Shown: positions 24,784 through 34,559, counted from the first letter of the stretch. The stretch: 48,578 nt of DNA from Hoylesella loescheii DSM 19665 = JCM 12249 = ATCC 15930 (GCF_000378085.1 NZ_KB899226.1:1-48578); one strand, 5' to 3'. The notes: generated from the letters alone by a model not told the origin. A program made the numbers and translations.

Positions 24784-26958
24784 TTATTTTACCTGTTTAA
24801 CAATTGTTTGAATGGTTGACAAATCCTTGTCATTGAATGGTTCTACTTTCTCAATCCGGAAGACAGAACAAGAAAGTATATTGATTGTGTCGAAATCCAA
24901 CACCTTTTTTCCTGTTACTTTGTCGATATTGAGCAAGTCTTTCGTAACGATAACACATTGCTTATCAATGGTATCTATTACATTGTAGAAAGTATCTTCC
25001 TTGAAACCGCCGAATGAGGATGTTGGGGCATCAAAGATCAATGGATAGTCTTGTTCGCGTTTCAATGTTGTGATTTGAGAAATGGCAAACAGGACCGACA
25101 TATACATAGTTGTCTTCAGTGCACCGTTTGGATTTTCGATTCGAGTTCCGTTATCACTATAGAGTTCAATACGTGCAGAACTGTTGAGGGTTTTTCTGAT
25201 GCGAATTATTCCATAGAAGTCGTTTTTATTCAACTTCTGTAAATATTTATTTGATTCATTCTCAAGAATTTGAAGAAAATTATTAACATTCTGCTCTCTT
25301 GCGTTAGCGAATGCTTTGGTTATCTTCTCAAATGCAATATGCACACGCTGATATACCTGTGTCATAGAACTTGTCGGTTCAAGTTGCGACAGTTTTTCTT
25401 GTATTTCGTCTCTTGCACTCTCCTTGTATTTTAGAGTGGTTTCCAATTCTGAAACACGGCTTTCAGCACGACTTTTAGCATCAAAGAAACCTCTTAAATC
25501 AGATATAGTCTTATCTAGCAAATCTGTGCTTAAACCTGATTGCATCAGCAAATCATTTTGTTCTATTTCCAACTCTTGCAGCTGTTTATCTACCTCTGCC
25601 AATTCCGCCTTTCTTTTCGCAACAAATTCCAAACGATCTGAAATTGTTGTTGCAATCTTTGCAATCTCCTGCTCTGTGTCGCCACTTAATTTGATTTGGC
25701 GAGAATGTAATTCATTGATAAAAGAATTTGGAAACAGCGGCTTATCATCATCCTCTTTTAAACTTGAATTTTTATTGGCCTCCGCTGCTATATGGGCAAG
25801 ATATTCATTCAGTTTATTACACATAAATTCGTAAGCCTCCGAATCTTTGGGGGCAGGGCGACCGCAGACTTTACAGATTTCATCATCAATCATTTCTTTC
25901 ATTGTCGCCTCATCGGGCAAATTCCATGGCAAAGGAACGGCATCATTGGCAAGTTTTTGAATTTTTGAAATAGCCTCACGTTCTCCAGCCTCTTTCGCAC
26001 GACGTTCTGTTTCCTGTTTGTCAAGTCTTCGTTTCTCTTTGCTCAAAGCAGAAACTTTTGCGGAAAACTCTTTTATGATTGCAGGGAAGGAACGTAAAAT
26101 CCAATATTCATCCAACAAGTTAGTGCTGTACTCGCACGATGACCACGCCACCAGCTTCGCCTGCTTGTCTTTCAACCCTTTGATACGTTCTTTTATGGCT
26201 TGGTAGCGTTCCGATGTTTCTTGGTTCTTTTCTAGCAATTCCAACTTCGACGAAAATTCATTGATTGAGATTTTCTTTTGATTGAGTTCTGTCTTGATGC
26301 TTTGAATGTCGTTTGTAACATCATTCAGTTGTGTATTCAATTCTTTCGCTTGCTTCGATACTTTCTTATCGTTTTGCAATTCACGGTTTGCCGCTCTTGC
26401 AGAGCTTTGCTCAAAATTTGATGTCAAATCAACCAATTTGTCAAAATCCCTGATTCCCGAAAACGTATCAACCAACGTTTTCAACGCAGTGTCATTGTCG
26501 AAAACATTGAGTTCGTTTTCCCCTTTGAACAAACAATATTTACGTAAGACAGGCTCAAAACACCCATTCAACAGCTTGTCGCCGGCTATGGAATGACGTT
26601 CCGCACCAACAATGGAATATCCGACAAACTTGTAATCCTTTGTACGAATGTTGTCTCCGGATATTCTCTCAAAAGTGAAACTCTTTTCTATCTCTTTCTC
26701 ACCATCATGTTCAAAGGTTATGCTTACCGAGACCTCATCACTTTCACCAATTTCTAATTCTGATTTACGCTTTTCGGAAATGTGTGAATCTTTTCTGTTC
26801 TCGCCCGTCGTGTCGAACAGCCATTCCAACGCTTCAAATAAGGTCGTTTTACCATCACCATTATCTCCGATAACCAAAGTTAGACCTTTTGATAACGAAA
26901 GGTTATTGCTTCCGTAGTAACTACGGAAGTTATTTATTTTTATATCTTTGATAATCAT
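24784..26958 (-). CDS. SMC/RAD50-type ATPase, DndD-like, with zinc hook
   Basis: A 724-residue ATPase. The N-terminus (MIIKDIKINNFRSYYGSNNL) and Walker A GDNGDGKTT (31-39) are typical of RecF/SMC-type DNA-repair and DndD proteins. Long coiled coils run from about 170 to 340 and 400 to 560, and between them is a CxxC hook (Cys362 and Cys365, ICKVCGRPAP) that would dimerise through zinc. A Walker B-like LIFDAPTSSFGG lies near 640. DndD-like ATPases bind DNA in sulfur-modification or restriction complexes. In this operon it follows the nuclease/helicase gene, so it may belong to the restriction half. The ATG overlaps the preceding stop by 4 bases. Confidence 0.85.
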   Translation of the reverse strand: MIIKDIKINNFRSYYGSNNLSLSKGLTLVIGDNGDGKTTLFEALEWLFDTTGENRKDSHISEKRKSELEIGESDEVSVSITFEHDGEKEIEKSFTFERISGDNIRTKDYKFVGYSIVGAERHSIAGDKLLNGCFEPVLRKYCLFKGENELNVFDNDTALKTLVDTFSGIRDFDKLVDLTSNFEQSSARAANRELQNDKKVSKQAKELNTQLNDVTNDIQSIKTELNQKKISINEFSSKLELLEKNQETSERYQAIKERIKGLKDKQAKLVAWSSCEYSTNLLDEYWILRSFPAIIKEFSAKVSALSKEKRRLDKQETERRAKEAGEREAISKIQKLANDAVPLPWNLPDEATMKEMIDDEICKVCGRPAPKDSEAYEFMCNKLNEYLAHIAAEANKNSSLKEDDDKPLFPNSFINELHSRQIKLSGDTEQEIAKIATTISDRLEFVAKRKAELAEVDKQLQELEIEQNDLLMQSGLSTDLLDKTISDLRGFFDAKSRAESRVSELETTLKYKESARDEIQEKLSQLEPTSSMTQVYQRVHIAFEKITKAFANAREQNVNNFLQILENESNKYLQKLNKNDFYGIIRIRKTLNSSARIELYSDNGTRIENPNGALKTTMYMSVLFAISQITTLKREQDYPLIFDAPTSSFGGFKEDTFYNVIDTIDKQCVIVTKDLLNIDKVTGKKVLDFDTINILSCSVFRIEKVEPFNDKDLSTIQTIVKQVK

Positions 26959-27188
26959 ATGTTTGCTTTTAAAAAGTTACTGACTTCATTGTAGATTTCC
27001 CTTTCGGTAGCTTTTTGCTCATTTCGGTTGATAATTTGTGCTATGGCTTGGATTACTGCTATTTCAGAATCCAAGGCTTCTGAAATTGACCTGAAATTAT
27101 CGGGATTGTAGCCATAGAAATTGAGAAGCTGTTCATCAGCAATTACAGCCTGTAAAATCTTATCACCGTTTGTTTTATATGTACTCAT
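26955..27188 (-). CDS. Small helical protein of the defence operon
   Basis: A 77-residue soluble protein, predicted mostly helical (for example DSEIAVIQAIAQIINRN). No family recognised. It starts 6 bases after the helicase stop, and its stop overlaps the ATPase start (ATGA type), so its translation is coupled to the ATPase. Tight coupling suggests a stable partner of one of the two. Its size and position are its only evidence of function. Confidence 0.72.
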   Translation of the reverse strand: MSTYKTNGDKILQAVIADEQLLNFYGYNPDNFRSISEALDSEIAVIQAIAQIINRNEQKATEREIYNEVSNFLKANI

Positions 27189-27194
27189 ATTTCA

Positions 27195-29465
27195 CTAATT
27201 AAATATGGATAAATTATAATGATTTAATACTTCTTGCAGTTCGTTGTCGGTATCATTCAGATTCTCTGACAATAATGCAAAATCACGGACACGTCTCAAC
27301 TCGCTTTGCACAAGGCTTTTCTCCAAAGCGTAGCATTCTTCATCAAACACATTGTCAGGTATTACGATGAGGTCGTGAATGATGGCGAAGCGTTTGTCTT
27401 TGTGTGTACGTAGGACACGACCACGGCGTTGAATGAATTGGCGTGGGTTCCCTGTGCTTGCACAGAATATAGCCAATTCGCTTCGCGGCACATCAACACC
27501 TTCATCCAAACACTTCATCGAGGTAAGCACATCAATGTTGCCATCGGTAAAGCCTTTGAGCATGGCATCGCGGTCGGTTGATTCAGAAGTAAACTGACGG
27601 ACAATGATATGAGAATTCATATCACGGACAATGCGAGTGAAAACGTCAATCAGATGTTCTGTTTCAGGGTCGGAATCGATGGTGTCGGATTGATCGAAAA
27701 TATCTGCCTCGAAATTGTCGGGCTTGTTGCCTTCTGGAACATAGACCAACGTGTATTTCAGACTGTTTTTTTCTTCCATACGCTGTTGAACAATCTGTTG
27801 GAAAGCGGACAACTTGTTGGCTGCTTTGTGAATGATACGTTTGCGTTTTAGTAAAAGCATTTTCAATCGTTTCAAACTTTCCTCATCGTGAAAGCCCATT
27901 ATTTTGACTATCTTTTTTGAAAGTTCAACATAATCAGCCATTTCGTTTTCGGTCAGTCGAACAATGTGTGGATAGTAATAATAACGGCACAAAGCACCTT
28001 TTTGAATGGCTTCAGCCATTGAATATTCAAAGGTGTAATTGTTGGCACAGCCAAAGAAATCCATCAGTTTTCGGTTACTCGTATCATCAAACTGCCTTTC
28101 GGGTGTAGCAGAAAGTCCTATGCGACGCAAATATTTTATATCAGAAAGGCGCTGAGCCATCAATCCGCCACCCATATTGTGAGCCTCGTCAGCGATAAAT
28201 AAAAGTTTATTTTTGGGGAATTGGTTCAATTCCATAAAAACATTGGAACGGACAAACGATGCGTAAGTTGATATGATAATGTATGACAAATCATTGCTGG
28301 CGTTCGTCATTTCGAGCAAGCGAAGATTAGCCACCGCCGATTTCCAATTGTTATACTTTGAGCAAACTTTTATGATTGTTCTAAAATTGAACTTTTTACA
28401 TTCAGATTCCCATTGTTCGACAAGTGTAATGGTCGGAACAAGGATAATGGCTTTGTAGTAGCCTAACTTGTTGTAGATCTCAAGAAGACAATTCAGAGAG
28501 GTAATAGTTTTGCCCGTACCTGTCGCCATTACAAACAAGCCTTTCTGCTTATTATGCTTCCAATTCTCAAATGCTTGTTTCTGATATTCACGTGGACCAG
28601 ATTCGTATGGGAAACTAGGCTTACCAAAATCAATTGACTCAATAGTTTCGCCTTGCTTCTTGATTCTCTCTATCTCGAACTCAACTTTGTTTTTGGCTTT
28701 TTCCAACGCCTTAGTCACAGATTTTGGCAATAACTTATCAGCAATATCCTGCTGAATAAACTTGTATTCATCTTCCAGTAAATCCTTCAGTTCCTTATTT
28801 TTGAACGATTCTGCAATATGGGTTTTCACTCTGTCGGTTGGAACAAAAACAACATTCTCATCTTTGCCTGTAAACACAAGTTCAAACTCTCCGTTGATTT
28901 TATTTATGGTAGCGGATGCTGGATTGCCGTCCCAATCGCAGAAAGCCGTAAGGCTTTCGATATTGTCAATCAATGCCGACCGTGAAAAGTTGCAAGAGCC
29001 ATCGAAACAGACTTTATTCACTCCATCACTAAAAATACCTGTTTTGGTGTGCGAAATACCAATGCCATCTTTTGGGGCAATAATTCTAATGTCAAGCCGA
29101 TTGTTGCGGATAAGCCAGGCAAGGCATTCGAAGAAATGAGTATCTCGTTCTGACAATATATTTTTTAGTTTTTCGATGTCAGTTATATCGAAAAATGGTA
29201 TGTACAAATCAAGTTCACCACTGGCAATGGCATTTTTATCTTGCTCAGTCAGAATGTCGTTTACAATTAGATTCATACGTCCACCATTATATAGAAACGA
29301 TGCGAAACCATCAGCTAAGATATTAATTGCAGAAGAGGAAAAGAACCCTAACATTAAATCAAATCTAGTGGCATTACACAAACAATCAGAGAAGAAGCCT
29401 ATAGGTTCCCACTCTGTCCGCGATTTAAAATGGCGGTGTGCTGGAAATATCACTTCTTTTAGCAT
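27195..29465 (-). CDS. PLD-type nuclease fused to an SF2 helicase
   Basis: A 756-residue fusion. The N-terminal ~200 residues are a phospholipase-D-like nuclease domain with the HxK motif at His139-Lys141 (ISHTKTGIFSDG) and the following GSCNFSRS (156-163). A DEAD/H-type helicase follows: Walker A ATGTGKT (about 314-320), DEAH box ADEAH near 425, SATPE motif (about 458), and motif VI QRRGRVLR near 677. Such fusions occur in restriction and defence operons, where the helicase moves along DNA and the nuclease cuts it. It probably forms the effector of this system. A second PLD half-site is not obvious, so the enzyme may work as a dimer. Confidence 0.88.
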   Translation of the reverse strand: MLKEVIFPAHRHFKSRTEWEPIGFFSDCLCNATRFDLMLGFFSSSAINILADGFASFLYNGGRMNLIVNDILTEQDKNAIASGELDLYIPFFDITDIEKLKNILSERDTHFFECLAWLIRNNRLDIRIIAPKDGIGISHTKTGIFSDGVNKVCFDGSCNFSRSALIDNIESLTAFCDWDGNPASATINKINGEFELVFTGKDENVVFVPTDRVKTHIAESFKNKELKDLLEDEYKFIQQDIADKLLPKSVTKALEKAKNKVEFEIERIKKQGETIESIDFGKPSFPYESGPREYQKQAFENWKHNKQKGLFVMATGTGKTITSLNCLLEIYNKLGYYKAIILVPTITLVEQWESECKKFNFRTIIKVCSKYNNWKSAVANLRLLEMTNASNDLSYIIISTYASFVRSNVFMELNQFPKNKLLFIADEAHNMGGGLMAQRLSDIKYLRRIGLSATPERQFDDTSNRKLMDFFGCANNYTFEYSMAEAIQKGALCRYYYYPHIVRLTENEMADYVELSKKIVKIMGFHDEESLKRLKMLLLKRKRIIHKAANKLSAFQQIVQQRMEEKNSLKYTLVYVPEGNKPDNFEADIFDQSDTIDSDPETEHLIDVFTRIVRDMNSHIIVRQFTSESTDRDAMLKGFTDGNIDVLTSMKCLDEGVDVPRSELAIFCASTGNPRQFIQRRGRVLRTHKDKRFAIIHDLIVIPDNVFDEECYALEKSLVQSELRRVRDFALLSENLNDTDNELQEVLNHYNLSIFN

Positions 29466-29475
29466 TGCAATTAAC

Positions 29476-30138
29476 CTATATCAATGTTGGATGGAAATTC
29501 GTAGCAGTAATAGTATTCAAATGAACATTAGAACATATATTTTTACACCAATGATGAGCTAATGACAACATATAAGGTTTCCATAGTTTTTCTTGTGCCT
29601 TTTTCACTGCAGCTTTATATTGTGAATCACTCTGAATTTTCTTGTAAATTTCTGCTTTTACAAAATTAGAAAGTACAAAATCTATCCCCAATATAATATC
29701 CATAGGCGGGTATGAAATTCGAGGAGTTGGTAAAAGCAATATATTCCCTAAGTCCACTTTTTTTATTGTATCACCACCCCATGTTAAATGGAAACAAGGA
29801 TGGATATAATCTTGCTTATCATTGCTATCATAATCCAAATGCCAAGACGATTTTACAATATTGCAATCATCTTGTCCTTCTATCGTTACCTTAAAAAGAT
29901 AATTAGTAATGGGAATATCTGTATCCGTTTTTTCATCAAATACAACATCTAAGATAATAGCCAAAGAAGACACTGTAGGTCTCGTATTCCGTGGAACGTC
30001 ACTTATATTAAGCTTCAGCTTTGCGATATTGCATTTTCCATTTTTGTAACCATTAGTTAATGGGGAAGTGTCAAAACATAATTTATTCTTTCTAAGAATG
30101 GTTGCAATATTATGTATTTCCGTTGCATAGTTTCCCAT
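29476..30138 (-). CDS. Unknown protein between receiver and helicase genes
   Basis: A 220-residue protein with no recognised domain. It starts 3 bases after the receiver gene and ends 10 bases before the helicase gene. The middle has beta-rich sequence (SSLAIILDVVFDEKTDTDIP, then YLFKVTIEGQDDCNIVKSSW) with a possible conserved HPCFHLTWGGDTI motif (about 123-135). The C-terminal third is helical. No signal peptide or membrane segment. It could be a sensor or adaptor working with the receiver protein; this is inference from adjacency alone. Confidence 0.75.
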   Translation of the reverse strand: MGNYATEIHNIATILRKNKLCFDTSPLTNGYKNGKCNIAKLKLNISDVPRNTRPTVSSLAIILDVVFDEKTDTDIPITNYLFKVTIEGQDDCNIVKSSWHLDYDSNDKQDYIHPCFHLTWGGDTIKKVDLGNILLLPTPRISYPPMDIILGIDFVLSNFVKAEIYKKIQSDSQYKAAVKKAQEKLWKPYMLSLAHHWCKNICSNVHLNTITATNFHPTLI

Positions 30139-30141
30139 ATC

Positions 30142-31248
30142 TTATTGTTTTTTACGTGAATACAATACCTTTAAATTTTCATATCTTTCTTTTTCAATAT
30201 CAGCAATACCAATCCATTTCTCAATATTCTTTCGTAATAAAGCCGCATCAACAGAAACATATTCAGGTTCTTGCCAAGAAAACAAATTATCCTGACCTTG
30301 AATTAATAAACCATCAACTGGATCTAATGGTTGACCAAGTCCTTTGCAAACCGTCCAGAATTCGTCACTTTCTGATTTTTCTGTTTTTTTTGCGGCAACC
30401 AATTTGGGTAATTTTGTAACTTCTTTGATTTTTTCAACTCTTTCAGCTGCTGGTGTCGAACGCAAAAAAGTTTCAGCCTTGATAGTTTCATTCCACCATT
30501 GTTCCACCAAATGCATCCACCAACGAGACCAACCTTTGCTAAATACCCCTTGATATTTGGCTTTCGATAAATTCTTCAATAAATCAGACCAATTGTCAGA
30601 ATTCGACTTATCAATACCAAGTCTTGCTGCAAGTACATTTTCGTCAATTACCAATCCTTGTTTTGTTAAGAATTCTGTAATCAAGAATCTTGATTGAATA
30701 TGTACTGGACATTCCTTGTTTTTATTATACTCGCCAACAAACCTACTGTCAAGAGTCATTTCATCAATTTGCAAAACTTGGCTTATTGCTAATGAAGAAC
30801 CCGATAAACGCTTGTAACCATCAGATAAATCAATTAATTGAGGGGTGAAATACGAAAATGCACTTTCATTTAACTTTGATTTATTGATACGAATATCAAA
30901 TAAATCTTTCCCCGAATTTTCCAATGCTTGTTGGATTTTATCATTCGCAGAAAACAGGATAATCGGGAAACTATTCATATCTCCCTCTTTTTGTCTCGTC
31001 CTAATTTCTTGTGCAAGAGAAGTTCCTCGAAAATCGGCTCTTTTCCCATTTCTATTTGGTAAATCATCAAGTTTCAAATCAAGAATTATACCATCAAATT
31101 GGTCTTTCTGATCGTTCAAAAACGATATTTCTTCTCCCCAAGAGTCTTTATGTTGCATTGCGTCAATGGTTAAATCATTATTCTCAAACCCACGCACCTT
31201 GTTTTGAGAATTAGGATCATCATCAATAAAATAAAATTTTGTTGCCAT
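30142..31248 (-). CDS. Receiver-domain protein with unknown C-terminal domain
   Basis: A 368-residue protein. Residues 1-130 form a response-regulator receiver: acidic pocket Asp9-Asp11 (FIDDDP), phosphoacceptor Asp57 (GIILDLKL), Ser100 (ILFSAND) and Lys123 or Lys125 (INKSK). All key positions are present, so phosphorylation is plausible. A ~30-residue insertion after Asp57 (NRNGKRADFRG) is unusual. The C-terminal ~230 residues match no output domain I know and contain no obvious HTH, so this is not a standard transcription factor. It lies 9 bases after the gene for a histidine-kinase-like ATPase, its likely partner. Confidence 0.82.
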   Translation of the reverse strand: MATKFYFIDDDPNSQNKVRGFENNDLTIDAMQHKDSWGEEISFLNDQKDQFDGIILDLKLDDLPNRNGKRADFRGTSLAQEIRTRQKEGDMNSFPIILFSANDKIQQALENSGKDLFDIRINKSKLNESAFSYFTPQLIDLSDGYKRLSGSSLAISQVLQIDEMTLDSRFVGEYNKNKECPVHIQSRFLITEFLTKQGLVIDENVLAARLGIDKSNSDNWSDLLKNLSKAKYQGVFSKGWSRWWMHLVEQWWNETIKAETFLRSTPAAERVEKIKEVTKLPKLVAAKKTEKSESDEFWTVCKGLGQPLDPVDGLLIQGQDNLFSWQEPEYVSVDAALLRKNIEKWIGIADIEKERYENLKVLYSRKKQ

Positions 31249-31257
31249 AAAAAATGT

Positions 31258-33444
31258 TTATTTATTTTTACTTATTGTTATTTTTAAGCACGTAGAATAC
31301 CCTTGATTAGGGGATACAACACTGACATTTCCTCTGTATGAAATCACAATGTCTTTTACGATTTTAAGTCCAAGCCCTGTCCCAATCAATTGTTCTTCGT
31401 TAGGAGCATCGAAACTTGCAGGTGTAGAAGTTGAAAAGAATGCATTAAAAATCCGACTTTCATTTTCCTTGGGAATACCGTCTCCATTATCATGAAAATT
31501 GATAAACGTATCTCCATTTTCAACGCCAACTTCGACCAAAATTTTACCAGCTACTCTTGCTCTTTTTATAGCCTTTCTTGAATTTGTGTATAAATTGTAA
31601 AAAATTGAATTCCATTCAGAACTATGCATGGGTATTGTGATTGCATCAAAGTCGAATGCATCGATTTTGAACTCTATTTGATTTTTCTGCAAATCGTTTT
31701 TTATTATGTTGCTAAATCTATCCAAAGTTGCCAATAAATCAATTGGCATTTTTTTTCTATTTATATTTTGAGATATAGTTGTTCCAAAATACTCAGTATA
31801 ACTAAATAGGTTGTCGAAATCAGTTTTGATTCCGTCTAATTGGCTCTTTGCCTCAACCCCAAGTTGTATCTGATTTAATTTGCTGATATACCCATAAACA
31901 GAAGAATGGTATTGCTTCATCTCATGCGTAAATTCTCCAATCGTAAGACCTAAACCGGCTAATACTCGAAGCATTCCTGCTTCTTCAATTAGGTTTTCCA
32001 GTTTCTTTATAATTTCCAGCCCTTCTTCTCTGTTATTTTCTGAGAATTGTTCGCTATTCTGAGTTTCTATGTTTTGATCAGATTTGTAGTAAAGGATATT
32101 CTTCAGTTTTTCGAACATTTCCTGAGTTGTTTGATCTTTCTTCTCTGAATTTTGAGTGAAATCATCATTATTTTGGCTATCTTTGAAGCACTTTATCTTC
32201 TCTGCAATCCTACCTCTAACAGCAATAAGAGATTTGTTAATAAACTCAGATAACTGATGAAATGCTTCATTTTCTATTAAACCTTCCCGACTGGCTGTTT
32301 CTTCAAATATATTACCTGTTGGGTCAATTATTTCAACAAAACCAAACAAATTCTGATTGTTTAGAGGGATATTTGTTTTTCCAGACTCCGTGCTCCAACG
32401 TTTGTCAATGTTTGTCCAATCATCCTTTGGTTCTCCGTATGGTAATACTCTGAATCCATTTCTATATAACCTAACACCACCAATTGTTTTTGATAATTCT
32501 TGTATTTTTTTTAATTCAAGACCAGAAAGCTTATCTCCATAATATTGAGGTCTATCGTAAATGAAGTAATGAATTTTAAAATAAACATCTGAAAGAGCAG
32601 AAAACTTGTTATCATCTTCTTTGTGTTCAATTTCAAGAATATCATTGATGTGTAAACTATCACTTTTTACGTTTACCAGCCCACAATGTTCCTTATTAAT
32701 ATAGCCTTCAAAAACAGCTAAGGATTTATCGAACACAGAAATTTGGTCGTTTAGAAATGGATACTTTTTATCATTGAAAACTAAGTTGAAATTCACTTTG
32801 AACGACTCTTCGTTTTGAACTGCAATACTGTCGATTTTACTTCGTTCAGACAAATAATCCGGTTGAAATAAATCTAAGACATATCTATAAATGCGTTTAA
32901 TAGCAGCTTCGGTCCATCTCTCTCTAAGACTGTGGATCTCAATAACTGTACCTTCAGATTTTTCTTTTTGAACAGTTTCAATAGGGAAAGTGATAGATGT
33001 TAAATCTCTGTCTATCGAATACTCATTCCAATCAATTTCAATCCGGATAGCACTTTTAGATTCTTTAGTTTGTGTAACAATAACCAATTTTTCTCCCAAT
33101 CGTTGAGCCGCGAATCGACCAATACCTTTTTTACCAGCTTTTGTCCTATGCAATCTTGCAGAAGTAGGATTATGCACTTTATCAGTCGATGAAATTCTCA
33201 TAAATCCATTAATCAACTGACTCTCTGACATACCGGCACCATTATCTGAGATGAATAGTTTTCCGCCAATTTCATTTGAATCAATAAAATCTACATCAAC
33301 TACCGTTGCATCAGCATCATAGGAATTTTTAATCAATTCCGATACAGCTGTTTCTGCACGACCGACCAATTCATATCCCAATCTTTGAATAAGTCCAGCA
33401 TCTACAGTAAAACCGACTTTCTTTATTTCTTTCTGCGCATCCAT
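31258..33444 (-). CDS. Double GHKL ATPase: MORC/Hsp90-like plus histidine-kinase-like
   Basis: A 728-residue protein with two GHKL ATPase modules. The N-terminal one has ELIKNSYDAD (36-45), DNGAGM (67-72) and GKKGIGRFA (104-112), as in MORC, MutL and Hsp90 proteins. The C-terminal one has an H-box-like LGLTIGEFTHEMKQ (498-511, His507), an N-box near 621 (NSRKAIKR), DNGDGIP at 652-658 and GTGLGLKIV at 688-696, as in histidine kinases. No membrane segment, so it is cytoplasmic. I start it at the ATG at 33444, 5 bases after the preceding stop; an in-frame ATG at 33471 would overlap that gene. With the next gene it looks like a two-component pair placed inside a defence operon. Confidence 0.85.
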   Translation of the reverse strand: MDAQKEIKKVGFTVDAGLIQRLGYELVGRAETAVSELIKNSYDADATVVDVDFIDSNEIGGKLFISDNGAGMSESQLINGFMRISSTDKVHNPTSARLHRTKAGKKGIGRFAAQRLGEKLVIVTQTKESKSAIRIEIDWNEYSIDRDLTSITFPIETVQKEKSEGTVIEIHSLRERWTEAAIKRIYRYVLDLFQPDYLSERSKIDSIAVQNEESFKVNFNLVFNDKKYPFLNDQISVFDKSLAVFEGYINKEHCGLVNVKSDSLHINDILEIEHKEDDNKFSALSDVYFKIHYFIYDRPQYYGDKLSGLELKKIQELSKTIGGVRLYRNGFRVLPYGEPKDDWTNIDKRWSTESGKTNIPLNNQNLFGFVEIIDPTGNIFEETASREGLIENEAFHQLSEFINKSLIAVRGRIAEKIKCFKDSQNNDDFTQNSEKKDQTTQEMFEKLKNILYYKSDQNIETQNSEQFSENNREEGLEIIKKLENLIEEAGMLRVLAGLGLTIGEFTHEMKQYHSSVYGYISKLNQIQLGVEAKSQLDGIKTDFDNLFSYTEYFGTTISQNINRKKMPIDLLATLDRFSNIIKNDLQKNQIEFKIDAFDFDAITIPMHSSEWNSIFYNLYTNSRKAIKRARVAGKILVEVGVENGDTFINFHDNGDGIPKENESRIFNAFFSTSTPASFDAPNEEQLIGTGLGLKIVKDIVISYRGNVSVVSPNQGYSTCLKITISKNK

Positions 33445-33449
33445 ACTTT

Positions 33450-34559
33450 CTATATAAAACAATTTGCACATAAAACGTCATTATCATCGTCCGTGAATAT
33501 ATCTACCAACAAAGAATTGCTGTTCATCTTTGCTCTTTGTTCTTGTCGTTTAATAGCATCTAACTTAATTTGACGTATACGTTCAGGCTTAATTAAGTCT
33601 TCCAAACTCTCACCTTGATTCCAGGTGTAACCATCTTTTTCGTATTCCATTGCTTTTTTAAATAGGTCAGGATGCTGTTCATAAAGCCAAACCCATTCAA
33701 TTTTCTGCTGGTAGAAACAGAAATAACAGCCTGAACGGCTTCGACAATATGTTCCAATCTTTCCATCAACTTCAAAAGGTATCTTTTCGTAATATGCAGG
33801 AACTCCAACTCCACTTTCGTGCAACAAACGAAATATATCCTCCTTGACGAGAACTTCATCATTATCTATTAGTGGAAATGAATCCAATTTTCCCACTGGG
33901 TAGTCTGTGGTCTTTAGATACTCAAAAACTACGCGGTTGAATAATTTTACGTCAATGTCAAGTAAAGCATTAAGCGTTTTAGAATAATAAAACTGTTTAC
34001 TAAGTGGTCTTTTTAATATTCCCATAATTTTTTCTTGCTGGGACTCCGAATAAAAATGATTATAGATATCAATTAGTTGTTCCCGCTGATCATTATGGAG
34101 AATCTTATTAATAATGTCAATGCTCCAAATATTTCTTCGGAAAGGAAAGACCGCTTGGATATTGGGCTTTGAGGAGATGTATCCATCACGATTTTCATCA
34201 CCGCGTATGCCGACATAAGATACCGCATAATCATCTCCAACATATTGTTCAAATTCAGCTAATTTCATTTTTTGCGTACACCATCGAGCTTGTGGAGATG
34301 GAAGAAATCCACCACAGGCTTTCAGAAAGTGGTCAAAGGGAGTTGCTTCGGGACTCCTTTCTGCTGCACGTAATCGCTTAATACTCCCTAAATAGGCTTC
34401 AAGTTTATCTATTAGCCTCTCGGTCTCTTCCAACTCGCAACCCGTGTCAGAATTGTAATACTCTATCTTCATCTGAGGATATTTCTGCTTTAGATAGATA
34501 GAAAGGGCAGCACTATCTTTGCCTCCTGATATGCCGAGTATATGTCTTACGTTTGTCAT
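33450..34559 (-). CDS. SspD/DndC-like ATP pyrophosphatase (PAPS reductase family)
   Basis: A 369-residue enzyme with the ATP-pyrophosphatase loop SGGKDS at 11-16. Four cysteines, Cys94 (RWCTQK) and Cys272, Cys278 and Cys281 (YCRSRSGCYFC), fit the 4Fe-4S cluster of DndC/SspD proteins. In phosphorothioation such enzymes activate the DNA backbone for sulfur insertion. It is third in the operon after a DUF4007 gene and a large ATPase gene, the order of sspB-sspC-sspD. The last residues (VLCANCFI) hold an extra CxxC pair. Plain assimilatory PAPS reductase is unlikely because of length and neighbours. Its ATG overlaps the previous stop by 4 bases. Confidence 0.85.
   Translation of the reverse strand: MTNVRHILGISGGKDSAALSIYLKQKYPQMKIEYYNSDTGCELEETERLIDKLEAYLGSIKRLRAAERSPEATPFDHFLKACGGFLPSPQARWCTQKMKLAEFEQYVGDDYAVSYVGIRGDENRDGYISSKPNIQAVFPFRRNIWSIDIINKILHNDQREQLIDIYNHFYSESQQEKIMGILKRPLSKQFYYSKTLNALLDIDVKLFNRVVFEYLKTTDYPVGKLDSFPLIDNDEVLVKEDIFRLLHESGVGVPAYYEKIPFEVDGKIGTYCRSRSGCYFCFYQQKIEWVWLYEQHPDLFKKAMEYEKDGYTWNQGESLEDLIKPERIRQIKLDAIKRQEQRAKMNSNSLLVDIFTDDDNDVLCANCFI

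Noticed and set aside
27195..29465. DISARM or Hachiman helicase
   Set aside because: The PLD domain is fused to the helicase and no DUF1998, DUF1837 or methylase partner is present in the operon.
33450..34559. Assimilatory PAPS reductase (cysH) or sulfate metabolism gene
   Set aside because: Length, four-cysteine pattern and DUF4007/ATPase neighbours fit DNA-sulfur enzymes, and no sulfate-assimilation gene is nearby.
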